Part shown: one piece after another, positions 1 to 8,038 of the stretch
Numbering within the stretch: position 1 is the first letter of the stretch
Layout: each line of letters begins with the position of its first letter
Source: Lewinellaceae bacterium
GTDB lineage: Bacteria > Bacteroidota > Bacteroidia > Chitinophagales > Saprospiraceae
NCBI GenBank assembly: GCA_016710765.1
Contig: JADJUJ010000012.1
Coordinates: 124,001 to 188,000 of the forward strand
Length of the DNA: 64,000 nt
Direction: 5' to 3'
Notes under the pieces: generated by a model
Databases searched by the model: none
The model's input: only the letters and a program-made list of their open reading frames with translations
What the model was told of the DNA's origin: nothing
Translations under genes and position numbers: made by a program

Positions 1-860
1 TTGAATACCCGCACATTGTGTACCTCCCTGCTGGGATCCTGACTGCAGTAATACACATCCAGCAGTTTGATGTTGTCCAAATCACTGACATCAAAAGCAG
101 CCAGTGGCGCATTGAGTTTTTCGTCCGCAGCAAACAAGGTTTGGCTGTCGTCTGACAGCCAGGTGTTGTGGTTAAAGGCCCCTGGTGTTGGCTGTGTGGC
201 AAGCAGTTGCGGGTTGGTCTTGTCGGTGATATCCACTACCCCAAACCAGCCGTTGTAAATTTCAGAAGTCCAGAGTGTATTGTCGCGGATGTACCCATCG
301 TGTACATAAGCGTTGCTGTAATAACCTACTACGTGTGGATTCCAGGGGTCGCTGAGGCTGCAGATGACCGCACCGTTGCTCAGCATGTTGCCCGCAATGC
401 CCCCAAAAAGATAGAGATAGCCATCGGCGGTAGCCAGTGCATGACTTTTGACAATTTGGTTTTCGTATACCCCATCGCCTTGCCAGGTTTTGTACAGGAC
501 GGTGTCGGGTAATTGCCGCAAATCAATGATGGTAACACCGCTGTTACTGGCTTCTGTACCCACATAGGCGAAACCACCCCAGGTTTTTACCTCACGCCAA
601 TTGTTGCTGATGCCGGGCACCGCAAAGCGTTGGAAAGGCTGTGTCGGGTTGCTGAGATCAACAATGCTGAGCCCCTTGCTGGTGCCTACCAGAGCGTATT
701 CCGTTCCACTGCTGTCTACATAATGCCAGCATCCGGCCAGCGTGGCAGTATCGTAAGGCAAATGCCCGATCAATTGAAGTCCGGGTGAAGAAGTTTGGGC
801 AAACAATACATTGCCAAAGAATAAAAAAAACAGACAGGCGGGCAGGGATTTGGACAGCAT
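1..860 (-). CDS. Secreted LVIVD-repeat / choice-of-anchor B family protein (partial, C-terminus beyond window)
   Basis: The minus-strand frame opens at an ATG (858-860) and runs off the left edge, giving about 286 residues. It starts with a signal peptide (MLSKSLPACLFFLFFGNVLFA, cleaved before QT). The mature part carries repeated beta-propeller strands typical of the LVIVD/choice-of-anchor B family: 'GLSIVDLSNP', 'GVTIIDLRQL', 'WFGVVDITDK', 'LAAFDVSDLD', and the family hallmark 'VHNVRVFN' at the edge. Such proteins are surface or secreted beta-propellers, and in Bacteroidota they often end in a T9SS sorting domain; that end is not visible here. The specific ligand or role is unknown. The start is well supported by the signal peptide. 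Confidence 0.85.
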   Translation of the reverse strand, partial: MLSKSLPACLFFLFFGNVLFAQTSSPGLQLIGHLPYDTATLAGCWHYVDSSGTEYALVGTSKGLSIVDLSNPTQPFQRFAVPGISNNWREVKTWGGFAYVGTEASNSGVTIIDLRQLPDTVLYKTWQGDGVYENQIVKSHALATADGYLYLFGGIAGNMLSNGAVICSLSDPWNPHVVGYYSNAYVHDGYIRDNTLWTSEIYNGWFGVVDITDKTNPQLLATQPTPGAFNHNTWLSDDSQTLFAADEKLNAPLAAFDVSDLDNIKLLDVYYCSQDPSREVHNVRVF

Positions 861-1028
861 AAAAAATTGATCTAGATTATTTTGTGAAAGAAATAAGTCG
901 GTTTTTTACAACGAAAAGTCGGGGAAAACGATTTAAAAAATCTCAAGTTTAACGCGATCTGTCGGTATTTTGCGGAAATAGCCCCAAAACAAGTCCACTC
1001 TAAATAAATTCCCTAGTTCCAATCGCGT

Positions 1029-1504
1029 ATGCATCAGGTCCCCAAAATTGTCCGGTTAACAGACAAACTACTCGTTGGTTTGCACCGCAAGATGACATTT
1101 TTGAGGACAAAACACCGGAACTTTGGCAGTCCTTTATGCCACGCAGATGGGAGATCAGGCACCGGTTAAATACGGATCTGATCTCGATGCAGATTTACCC
1201 TTCAGGTTTCGATTTTAAACCAGATATCCCATTTGAAAAATGGGCCGTTGCCGAAGTAAGCACGCTGGAACTGATACCCGAAGGCATGGACGCGTTTAAC
1301 CTGAAATCCGGACTGTATGCTGTATTTATCCATAAAGGCAGCCAAAAAGACCTGCGCACCTTTCAATACATCTTTGAAACATGGCTGCCAGCATCAGACT
1401 TCAGGTTGGACCAGCGGCCGCATATTGAGGTATTGGGCGAACACTACCGCATCAACGATCCAAATGCAAGGGAGGAAATCTGGGTTACTGTTCAACACAA
1501 ATGA
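1029..1504 (+). pseudogene. GyrI-like / AraC effector-binding domain protein, frameshifted
   Basis: Two overlapping frames together encode one single-domain GyrI-like protein of about 158 residues. Frame one starts at ATG 1029 (MHQVPKIVRLTDKLLVGLHRKMTF). Frame two continues with EDKTPELWQSFMPRRWEI and ends 'REEIWVTVQHK'. The switch lies at a T5 run (1098-1102); one extra T would restore a continuous product. Conserved family features include 'ELWQSFMPRR', 'DLISMQ', 'FEKWAVAEV', 'GLYAVFIHKG', 'FQYIFETWLP' and the C-terminal 'EEIWV'. GyrI/SbmC-like domains bind small molecules or DNA gyrase; the role here is unknown. The restricted ORF from 1136 would lack the first beta strands. The gene converges on the histidine kinase with only 11 bp between stops. 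Confidence 0.75.
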
Positions 1505-1515
1505 GTTAAATCGGA

Positions 1516-2706
1516 CTATTTTGGTTGCTTCGGCAGTTTTACCGTGAAGGTTGTGCCCTTTCCTGGCTCCGATTTTTTTACATAAATTTTGCCGCTGTGG
1601 TATTGTTCCATGATGCGCTTGGAGAGCGATAGCCCAAGCCCCCAACCCCTGGTTTTGGTGGAATAGCCAGGTTTGAAAATGGTTTTTATCCGGTTGGCAG
1701 GAATGCCTTTCCCAGTGTCGGATATATCGAAGCAGTAAAATTCGGGTTCTTCGTACAGCACGGCGGTAATCACCCCTATCCCCTCTTCCATTGCGTCTAT
1801 GGCATTGCGCAACAAGTTCTCCACCACCCAGTCAAAGAGGTGCGGATTAATGTACACGGTAGCTTCAGGATATTCATTTGGATTAGGAAAATCGAACGTA
1901 ACCCTTCGCGGCGCGCGGCGCTGCATGTATTCCCGGTTTTTTTCCAGCTGCTCGTACAGGTTAAAAGGGCGGAGTTCCGGCTGCGCGCCAATTTTTGAAA
2001 AACGGTCGGCTACCAATTCCAGTCGGCTCACATCGGTGCGCAGTTCGGTCACCATTTCCCGGTTACCGGGATTGTCTTCGTTCACCGCATCGAGGGCTTC
2101 CACCCAGCCCAGGATGGCCGTAATGGGCGTACCCAACTGGTGCGCAGTTTCCTTTGCCATACCCAGCCAAACCATATTCTCCTCTGCTTTACGGGCGGCA
2201 CTAAAGCCCAGATACCCAAACGCAATAAAGGCAGCAATAAGCATCAACTGGATGTAGGGATACCAGTTGAGCAGCGACAAAAGGTGGGAATGTGAGTAGA
2301 TGAGGGTTTGGTTAATGTCGGGTGGAATGGCAAAAATAATGGTATCAGCACCAGAAGCAATCATTTTCTGCAGCGCCTTACGCACGAGTGTGGTATCCAT
2401 CTCCTGCAGGTTATTGTCGTCGATGTTCCGGTACATCTCGATCTGGTAGGTCTCATCGAGAACCACCACAGGAATCGTGGTATTGTCTGTGATAATGCGC
2501 TGGGGGAGGGTAAAATCGTTGTTCAGGTCCAGGTCATTGTTGGCCAATTGGCGCATCGCCTCTGCAAACTGTTGCGCCTGCTGGTTCTCACGCTCCGCCA
2601 GGCGGTCGGCGATATAACGGGTATACACCAGCGAGATGATAATGATGACCACCCCTGCCGCTGCGAGATACCATTTCCAATGTGCTTTGCGGGTATAAAT
2701 ATCCAT
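1516..2706 (-). CDS. Membrane sensor histidine kinase
   Basis: A 396-residue kinase. Start MDIYTRKAHWKWY at 2706 is preferred over an upstream in-frame ATG (2829), because the extra 41 residues are basic and precede the first membrane segment. Transmembrane helices lie at about residues 14-30 and 151-170, enclosing a sensor region of about 120 residues with no recognised ligand fold. The phosphoacceptor motif 'AKETAHQLGTPITAILGW' places His at residue 189. It is followed by an N box (VVENLLRNAIDAM), G1 (DISDTGKGIP) and G2 (GWGLGLSLSKRIME). No response regulator is adjacent, so it is an orphan kinase. It is divergent from crtI and shares a 228-bp intergenic region with it. Confidence 0.9.
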   Translation of the reverse strand: MDIYTRKAHWKWYLAAAGVVIIIISLVYTRYIADRLAERENQQAQQFAEAMRQLANNDLDLNNDFTLPQRIITDNTTIPVVVLDETYQIEMYRNIDDNNLQEMDTTLVRKALQKMIASGADTIIFAIPPDINQTLIYSHSHLLSLLNWYPYIQLMLIAAFIAFGYLGFSAARKAEENMVWLGMAKETAHQLGTPITAILGWVEALDAVNEDNPGNREMVTELRTDVSRLELVADRFSKIGAQPELRPFNLYEQLEKNREYMQRRAPRRVTFDFPNPNEYPEATVYINPHLFDWVVENLLRNAIDAMEEGIGVITAVLYEEPEFYCFDISDTGKGIPANRIKTIFKPGYSTKTRGWGLGLSLSKRIMEQYHSGKIYVKKSEPGKGTTFTVKLPKQPK

Positions 2707-2934
2707 GCTAACTTTAAGTTCCGGTATATTGCTTTTTGAAAGGCCAGCCTTCCGGATTTGAATGCGCAAATTAACCCTAAGCCGCGTTTCGAGACAACTT
2801 TTACAATATTTTGTTAAAACGCAAATCACCGACTTTTAGCGTGTAAACAGCCTAATTCCTTTATTTTACCTTAAAATATATTTTGTTTAACCAAAACCCC
2901 TTTAAAGTTAAACAAAAGACTCACATCTTATGTT

Positions 2935-4455
2935 ATGGAACCTATGACCAAGCAAAACGTTTCCGGCAAGAAAGCGGCGCAAAAAGTGATCGTGATTGGC
3001 TCGGGATTCGCCAGTCTTTCTGCAGCGTGCCATCTTGCTGCAGCCGGGCTAGAAGTAAAAATTTTAGAAAAAAACAGCACCGCTGGTGGTCGCGCGCGAC
3101 AATTCAGCCACGAGGGCTTTGTCTTTGACATGGGACCATCATGGTACTGGATGCCCGATGTTTTCGAGCAATTTTTTGCGCATTTTGGCAAAAAAGTGTC
3201 AGATTACTACGATCTCAAACGCCTGGACCCCTCCTACATTGTGCATTTTGGCCCCAACGATGCAATGTCGCTTCCTGCCGACATGAACGCGCTGGAGGCC
3301 TTGTTCGAACAATACGAGCCTGGCAGCGCCGTCAATTTGCGCAAGTTTTTGAAAGAGGCTGCTTACAAATATCAGGTTGGCATGCGCGACTTTGTGCAAA
3401 AGCCCAGTCGCTCTTTGTTGGAATTTGCGGATTTTCGGATACTGACCAGCCTGTTTCGCCTTCAAATGTTTAGTTCGATTTCAAAACATGTCAGAGCCTT
3501 GTTTCGAAATGAAAAACTGATACAATTACTGGAGTTCCCTGTACTTTTCCTGGGCGCTACGCCGCAAAAAACGCCAGCACTGTACAGCCTGATGAACTAC
3601 GCCGACATGTCGCTGGGCACCTGGTACCCTATGGGCGGCATGCACAAGATTATTGAAGGCATGGTTAGCCTGGCGCGCGAACTGGGTGTCAGTTTCGAAT
3701 TCAACCATGAAATAGCAAAAATTGACGTTGAAAATGGCCTCGCCACTGGCGTAACCACCAGTACAGGTGCCTTTTATCCTGCTGACCTGGTGGTTGGCGG
3801 CGCCGATTACCAGCACATTGAGTCGACATTACTCGCACCAGAATACCGCAACTACAGCAACAAATACTGGGAGGACCGCACCATGGCGCCTTCCTGCTTG
3901 CTGTACTATGTTGGCGTCGATAAGCGGCTTAAAAACCTGCTCCACCATAATTTATTCTTTGATGCCGACTTTGGAAGGCATGCACATGAAATTTACGAGT
4001 CGCCACAATGGCCCGACAAACCGTTGTTTTACGTGAGTGCACCCTCGGTAACCGACCCCAGCGTGGCACCGGAAGGCTGTGAAAACCTGTTTTTGCTCAT
4101 TCCTGTGGCCCCTGGGCTGGAAGACACCGAAGCCGTCCGCGACCGATATTTCGAGCTCATCATGGACCGTTTGGAGCAGCTCACAGAACAATCCATTCGT
4201 CCACACATCGTATACAAACGCTCCTACGCCCACGCAGATTTCGTAAGCGATTACCACGCTTTCCGGGGCAATGCCTATGGCCTGGCCAATACTTTGCTGC
4301 AAACCGCATTTTTGAAACCAGGGCTAAAAAACAGGAAAGTAGCCAACCTCTACTATACTGGTCAAACTACGGTACCCGGCCCGGGTGTTCCCCCATCACT
4401 CATCAGCGGTGAAGTGGTATCAAGAGAAGTGGTTCGGGAATGGGGCAATCGATAA
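2935..4455 (+). CDS. crtI: Phytoene desaturase family FAD oxidoreductase
   Basis: A 506-residue CrtI-type flavoprotein that introduces double bonds into phytoene during carotenoid synthesis. The N-terminal Rossmann motif 'VIVIGSGFASLSAACHLAAAG' (residues 18-38) binds FAD and is followed by the acidic 'KILEKN' and 'GGRARQF'. 'GFVFDMGPSWYWMPDVF' is characteristic of the CrtI family. The C-terminus carries the bacterial-type phytoene dehydrogenase signature around 'LYYTGQTTVPGPGVPPSLISGE'. The start may be 2935 or the ATG at 2944. crtB follows 49 bp downstream in the same direction, which supports carotenoid function. The number of desaturations cannot be told from sequence alone. Confidence 0.92.
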   Translation: MEPMTKQNVSGKKAAQKVIVIGSGFASLSAACHLAAAGLEVKILEKNSTAGGRARQFSHEGFVFDMGPSWYWMPDVFEQFFAHFGKKVSDYYDLKRLDPSYIVHFGPNDAMSLPADMNALEALFEQYEPGSAVNLRKFLKEAAYKYQVGMRDFVQKPSRSLLEFADFRILTSLFRLQMFSSISKHVRALFRNEKLIQLLEFPVLFLGATPQKTPALYSLMNYADMSLGTWYPMGGMHKIIEGMVSLARELGVSFEFNHEIAKIDVENGLATGVTTSTGAFYPADLVVGGADYQHIESTLLAPEYRNYSNKYWEDRTMAPSCLLYYVGVDKRLKNLLHHNLFFDADFGRHAHEIYESPQWPDKPLFYVSAPSVTDPSVAPEGCENLFLLIPVAPGLEDTEAVRDRYFELIMDRLEQLTEQSIRPHIVYKRSYAHADFVSDYHAFRGNAYGLANTLLQTAFLKPGLKNRKVANLYYTGQTTVPGPGVPPSLISGEVVSREVVREWGNR

Positions 4456-4504
4456 ATTTTATACCAATACCTGTTCATTAATAAAGCTAACTTTTTATTG
4501 CGTT

Positions 4505-5350
4505 ATGATCAATCACCTGGAACTGTACGATAGCACTTGTTTTGAATGCAGCCGCTTGATTACCAACCGGTATTCAACGTCTTTTTCCATGGGAATCCGG
4601 GCTTTTCACCCCAGGTTTCGCGACCCGATCTACGCAATTTACGGCTTTGTGCGTTTTGCGGATGAAATTGTGGACACCTTCCACGACCACCCCAAGCATG
4701 AACTGCTCCAACGTTTCAAGGAGGATACCTACCGCGCTATTGAAGAAAAAATCAGCCTCAACCCTGTGCTGCATACATTTCAGATGGTCGTACACAAATA
4801 TGCTATTGAAACCGAGTTGATCGATGCCTTTTTAAAGAGCATGGAAATGGATTTGGAGCAAAGCAATTACAATGAAGAAGGCTACAACGAATACATTTAT
4901 GGTTCTGCTGAGGTGGTAGGACTGATGTGCCTGCGTGTATTCTGTCAAGGTAACCAGGAACAGTTTGAGGCGCTCAAGGCGCCAGCCCGCCGACTGGGTG
5001 CGGCCTTTCAGAAAATCAATTTCCTTCGCGACATCGCCAGCGATTACGATGATCGTGGCAGGGTATATTTCCCCGGTGTCGACTTTGAACATTTTGACCA
5101 GACACAAAAGGCAATCATCGAATCCGACATTGGCGCCGATTTTGACGCCGCACTGGAGGGTATCCGACGCCTGCCCAAGGGCGCCCGGTTTGGCGTGTAT
5201 CTGGCCTATAAGTATTATCGTCAGTTGTTTGCCAAGATCTGCCTGGTGCCTGCCCAGCAGGTTGCGGCCTCCCGAATCAGGGTGTCCGACAAGCGAAAAG
5301 TGTACTTGTTGTTCAGTTCTGCCCTCCGGCATGGTTTGAATGCGTTGTAA
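4505..5350 (+). CDS. crtB: Phytoene/squalene synthase family protein, phytoene synthase
   Basis: A 281-residue head-to-head prenyl transferase that condenses two geranylgeranyl diphosphates into phytoene. ATG 4505 (MINHLELYDSTCFECS) is chosen; the upstream in-frame ATG (4385) lies inside crtI and adds an unrelated 40 residues. The first aspartate-rich motif is DEIVD (residues 53-57), within 'IYGFVRFADEIVDTF'. The second is 'FLRDIASDYDDRGRVYFP'. 'SRLITNRYSTSFSMG' matches the usual N-terminal substrate loop. The pairing with crtI favours phytoene synthase over squalene synthase. No lycopene cyclase or hydroxylase gene is in the window. Confidence 0.93.
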   Translation: MINHLELYDSTCFECSRLITNRYSTSFSMGIRAFHPRFRDPIYAIYGFVRFADEIVDTFHDHPKHELLQRFKEDTYRAIEEKISLNPVLHTFQMVVHKYAIETELIDAFLKSMEMDLEQSNYNEEGYNEYIYGSAEVVGLMCLRVFCQGNQEQFEALKAPARRLGAAFQKINFLRDIASDYDDRGRVYFPGVDFEHFDQTQKAIIESDIGADFDAALEGIRRLPKGARFGVYLAYKYYRQLFAKICLVPAQQVAASRIRVSDKRKVYLLFSSALRHGLNAL

Positions 5351-5440
5351 AATCAGCGCATTCGGTAGTGATTATCATTCCGACTAAGCGCTTTTTTCCT
5401 GAAAATTGATGGAAGGCATTTCACTTTCCAATTATCAGGC

Positions 5441-6982
5441 ATGCATTTCTCCTACACCCAACCCAGTGATGCTGAAAAGCATTTTTCTGACCTGCAAAAC
5501 ACCCTGACTGATCAGTTTGAGCACCATTTCCCCGATCCAATGGCGCTTAAAACAGTCATTATTCTGCCCAGCCTCAGCCTGGATCCTGAAATACTGCTCA
5601 AAATCAAGGGTAACATCTATTACGAGGAGCGCATGCTTTGTTTGTTGATGCTGCTCCGTATGCCCCGAACCCACATCATTTACCTGAGCAGCATGCCCAT
5701 CCACCCGGAAATCGTGGATTATTACCTGAACCTGCTACCTGGTATCACTGGCCAGCATGCCCGCGATCGGCCTACATTAATCAGCTGTTACGACGCATCC
5801 AACCGCCCCTTGACTGCTAAAATACTGGCGCGACGACGGCTGATCGAAAAAATCAAACGACACATTCCCCATGGCCATGTAGCCCATTTGTCTGGCTTTA
5901 ACATTACTTCTCTGGAGCAGAACCTCGCGCTGCAACTCAATGTTCCGGTGTATGGTTGCGCGCCATCACTCTCCTATTGGGGCACCAAAAGCGGAAGCCG
6001 GAAATTGTTTCGGAAGGCCGGGTTGAACCTTCCACCTGGGTATGAGGATCTGAGTTCTATAGCAGAAGTAGCCGTTGCCCTACAGGCGCTGCACGAACAG
6101 GATCCCTCTATTCGAAAAGCGATGGTGAAGCTAAATGATGGATTTTCCGGCGACGGAAACGCTATTTTTTCCTTTGAAAAAGTGCCTGCTCCTACCCCGG
6201 AAAACCTGAGGGATGGACTCAAATTTGTGGCCAGCGACATGACCTACGACCTTTTTGAGAAAAAATTTACCCAGATGGGTGGCATCGTCGAGGCCTTTCT
6301 GACAGGAGAGGAAAAAGTTTCGCCTTCTGTACAATGCCGCATCACTCCCCTGAACGAAGTTTGCGTGGTGTCGACCCATGATCAGATACTGGCTGGTGAA
6401 GACGAACAGATATATACCGGGGCCAGCTTCCCCGCCAACCCGGAATATTGCCGAGAAATTGGGGAGATGGGCTATAAACTGGGGGTGATTATGACAGAAT
6501 TTGGCATCATGGGCCGCTTTGGCATTGATTTTATTTCCCTGAAAAACAATGATGGCAACTGGGAGCATTATGCCATTGAGATCAACCTTAGAAAGGGCGG
6601 AACCACCCATCCTTACCTCATGCTACAGTTTTTAACCGATGGGGAATACGATTACGAAAGCGGATTGTACCGCATGCCTAATGGTCAAACGCGTTTTTAC
6701 GTAGCCACCGATGGCCTGCAAGCTGCGCAGTACCGTTGCCTCACCCCACCTGATTTGATTGACATCGCCATCTGCTATAATTTGCATTTCAACAGCACTA
6801 TTCAGGAGGGGGTTACCTTCCACCTGCTGGGCGCTTTAAGTGAGTTTGGAAAGTTGGGTATTGTTTGTATTGGCAAAACCCCGGAACGTGCCAAAGAATT
6901 TTACGAGCGCACCGTAGAGGTGCTTAACCTGGAAACATCCGCTGAATCGGGCGCGTTGTGCGAACAATCCGAACTGGATTAA
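5441..6982 (+). CDS. ATP-grasp ligase, peptide ligase PGM1-related
   Basis: A 513-residue protein resembling the ATP-grasp peptide ligases related to PGM1, the pheganomycin peptide ligase. The N-terminal half has a Rossmann-like segment ('VIILPSLSLDPEILLKIKG', 'THIIYLSSMPIHPEIVDYY'). The ATP-grasp core includes 'AMVKLNDGFSGDGNAIF' (nucleotide loop), 'GGIVEAFLTGEE' and the metal-binding end 'HYAIEINLRKGGTTHPYLML'. Such enzymes join a carboxylate to an amine via an acyl-phosphate; the substrate here is unknown. It lies 90 bp after crtB and 83 bp before psd on the same strand, so it may be co-transcribed with envelope-lipid genes. A link to carotenoid modification is only a guess. Confidence 0.75.
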   Translation: MHFSYTQPSDAEKHFSDLQNTLTDQFEHHFPDPMALKTVIILPSLSLDPEILLKIKGNIYYEERMLCLLMLLRMPRTHIIYLSSMPIHPEIVDYYLNLLPGITGQHARDRPTLISCYDASNRPLTAKILARRRLIEKIKRHIPHGHVAHLSGFNITSLEQNLALQLNVPVYGCAPSLSYWGTKSGSRKLFRKAGLNLPPGYEDLSSIAEVAVALQALHEQDPSIRKAMVKLNDGFSGDGNAIFSFEKVPAPTPENLRDGLKFVASDMTYDLFEKKFTQMGGIVEAFLTGEEKVSPSVQCRITPLNEVCVVSTHDQILAGEDEQIYTGASFPANPEYCREIGEMGYKLGVIMTEFGIMGRFGIDFISLKNNDGNWEHYAIEINLRKGGTTHPYLMLQFLTDGEYDYESGLYRMPNGQTRFYVATDGLQAAQYRCLTPPDLIDIAICYNLHFNSTIQEGVTFHLLGALSEFGKLGIVCIGKTPERAKEFYERTVEVLNLETSAESGALCEQSELD

Positions 6983-7038
6983 TCAAAATTCTTCTGGAAT
7001 GCCAACCGATTAACCCGAATCCATCGGGCTGAGTTTTG

Positions 7039-7046
7039 TAGTTTTG
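7039..7046 (+). promoter_or_regulatory. Candidate -7 element upstream of psd
   Basis: TAGTTTTG matches the Bacteroidota -7 consensus TAnnTTTG, 19 bp before the psd start. No clear TTG -33 element is found at the usual 19-bp spacing, so this is a weak call. If real, it would give psd its own promoter within the crt cluster. Confidence 0.3.
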
Positions 7047-7065
7047 TCCCGCTAAAACAAAGCTC

Positions 7066-7722
7066 ATGTTCAATTTGATACATAAAGAAGGCCGCGGCAT
7101 GTTGCTAACGCTTGGCCTTACCCTTATCCTACTCAACGCAGCGGCCTGGTATCGCCTGCCCGCCATAGCCTTTTGGCTCATTGTACTGGCCTCGGTGGTG
7201 GTGTATGCACTGGTGTTGCAGTTTTTTCGAAATCCGGTGAGAAAATTGCCAGCAGCCGACAACAATTTGGTGTACGCTCCTGCAGATGGTAAAATCTGCG
7301 TGATCGAACAGGTAATGGAAAACGAGTTTTTTCATGAAAAACGCCTGCAGGTTTCCATTTTCATGTCGCCGCTCAACGTGCACGTCAACCGGAACCCACT
7401 CAGCGGAAAAATTGCCTTTTTCCGCTACCATCCAGGTAAATTCCTGGTTGCCTGGCATCCTAAAAGCAGCGAGGAAAACGAGCGCACCACCGTAGTATAC
7501 GATACCGGAACGGTGAAAATTCTCATGCGGCAAATTGCCGGTGCTGTGGCGCGCCGCATCCGCTGGTATGTTCATGAAGGCCAGGATGTTGTTCAGGGCG
7601 ATGATATGGGCTTCATTAAATTCGGATCGCGGGTCGATCTTTTTTTACCCCTGGATGCCAAAGTAGAAGTTAAAATGGATGAAATGGTGAAAGGGAATAA
7701 AACGGTGATCGCCCGTTTGTAG
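7066..7722 (+). CDS. psd: Phosphatidylserine decarboxylase (short, Psd-B/archaeal-like form)
   Basis: A 218-residue proenzyme that converts phosphatidylserine to phosphatidylethanolamine at the inner membrane. The N-terminus has hydrophobic segments (about residues 11-52) anchoring it. The conserved core includes 'NNLVYAPADGKI', 'SIFMSPLNVHVNRNP' and 'ARRIRWYVHEGQDVVQGDDMG'. The self-cleavage motif is 'IKFGSRVDLFLP', where the GS pair yields a small alpha chain with an N-terminal pyruvoyl group. Its length fits the short class common in Bacteroidota. A phosphatidylserine synthase gene, often adjacent, is not found here. Confidence 0.92.
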   Translation: MFNLIHKEGRGMLLTLGLTLILLNAAAWYRLPAIAFWLIVLASVVVYALVLQFFRNPVRKLPAADNNLVYAPADGKICVIEQVMENEFFHEKRLQVSIFMSPLNVHVNRNPLSGKIAFFRYHPGKFLVAWHPKSSEENERTTVVYDTGTVKILMRQIAGAVARRIRWYVHEGQDVVQGDDMGFIKFGSRVDLFLPLDAKVEVKMDEMVKGNKTVIARL

Positions 7723-7723
7723 C

Positions 7724-7779
7724 GCCATTTTTTCTAAAAAAATGGCAAAAAAATGGGCCAGCCAAATCTTGGCTGACCC
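7724..7779 (+). terminator. Two consecutive hairpins after psd
   Basis: The first is an A/T-rich inverted repeat with arms 7724-7733 and 7736-7746 that begins 1 bp after the psd stop. The second has arms 7755-7765 (gggccagccaa) and 7769-7779 (ttggctgaccc) with a 3-nt loop and one mismatch. The position at the end of the crt-psd run suggests transcription termination. The absence of a strong T run after the second stem lowers confidence. Confidence 0.5.
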
Positions 7780-7818
7780 ATATTGTATTCCAAAAAGGCA
7801 AACTGTATTTTAATCGGT

Positions 7819-8032
7819 CTTTAGCCATTGGCCTTTAGTCTTTGGCTTTGCTCCGAAGAATTAACTATTTGATTTTCAATCTATTACCATTTAACAAAAT
7901 ATTCGTTGATAAATTATGCACACGCTGTTTTAAAGTGGGTGTTCAAAATTTAATGCTAATATTTCTGGTATTTAACCTGGTACAGTATTTAAATCGAGAT
8001 CGAAGCCAAAGACTAAAGACCAATGGCTTAAG
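7819..8032. repeat. About 214-bp inverted-repeat element between psd and the DUF4397 gene
   Basis: Arms of about 30 bp (7819-7848 and 8003-8032) are near-perfect inverted complements, built on 'aagccaaagactaaag' and 'ccaatggct'. They enclose about 150 bp of A/T-rich sequence with no credible gene. The left arm and the sequence just inside it resemble 15494-15540, where 'tctttggctttg' recurs with a similar following A/T stretch. This suggests a dispersed non-coding repeat. The 7842 frame through it is short, A/T-rich and crosses the arm, so it is not treated as a gene. No target duplication was identified. Confidence 0.55.
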
Positions 8033-8038
8033 CCCATC

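Noticed and set aside
2706..2829. Longer N-terminus of the first histidine kinase (start 2829)
   Set aside because: The extra residues are a basic, unconserved-looking stretch before the membrane anchor and take up the promoter region shared with crtI.
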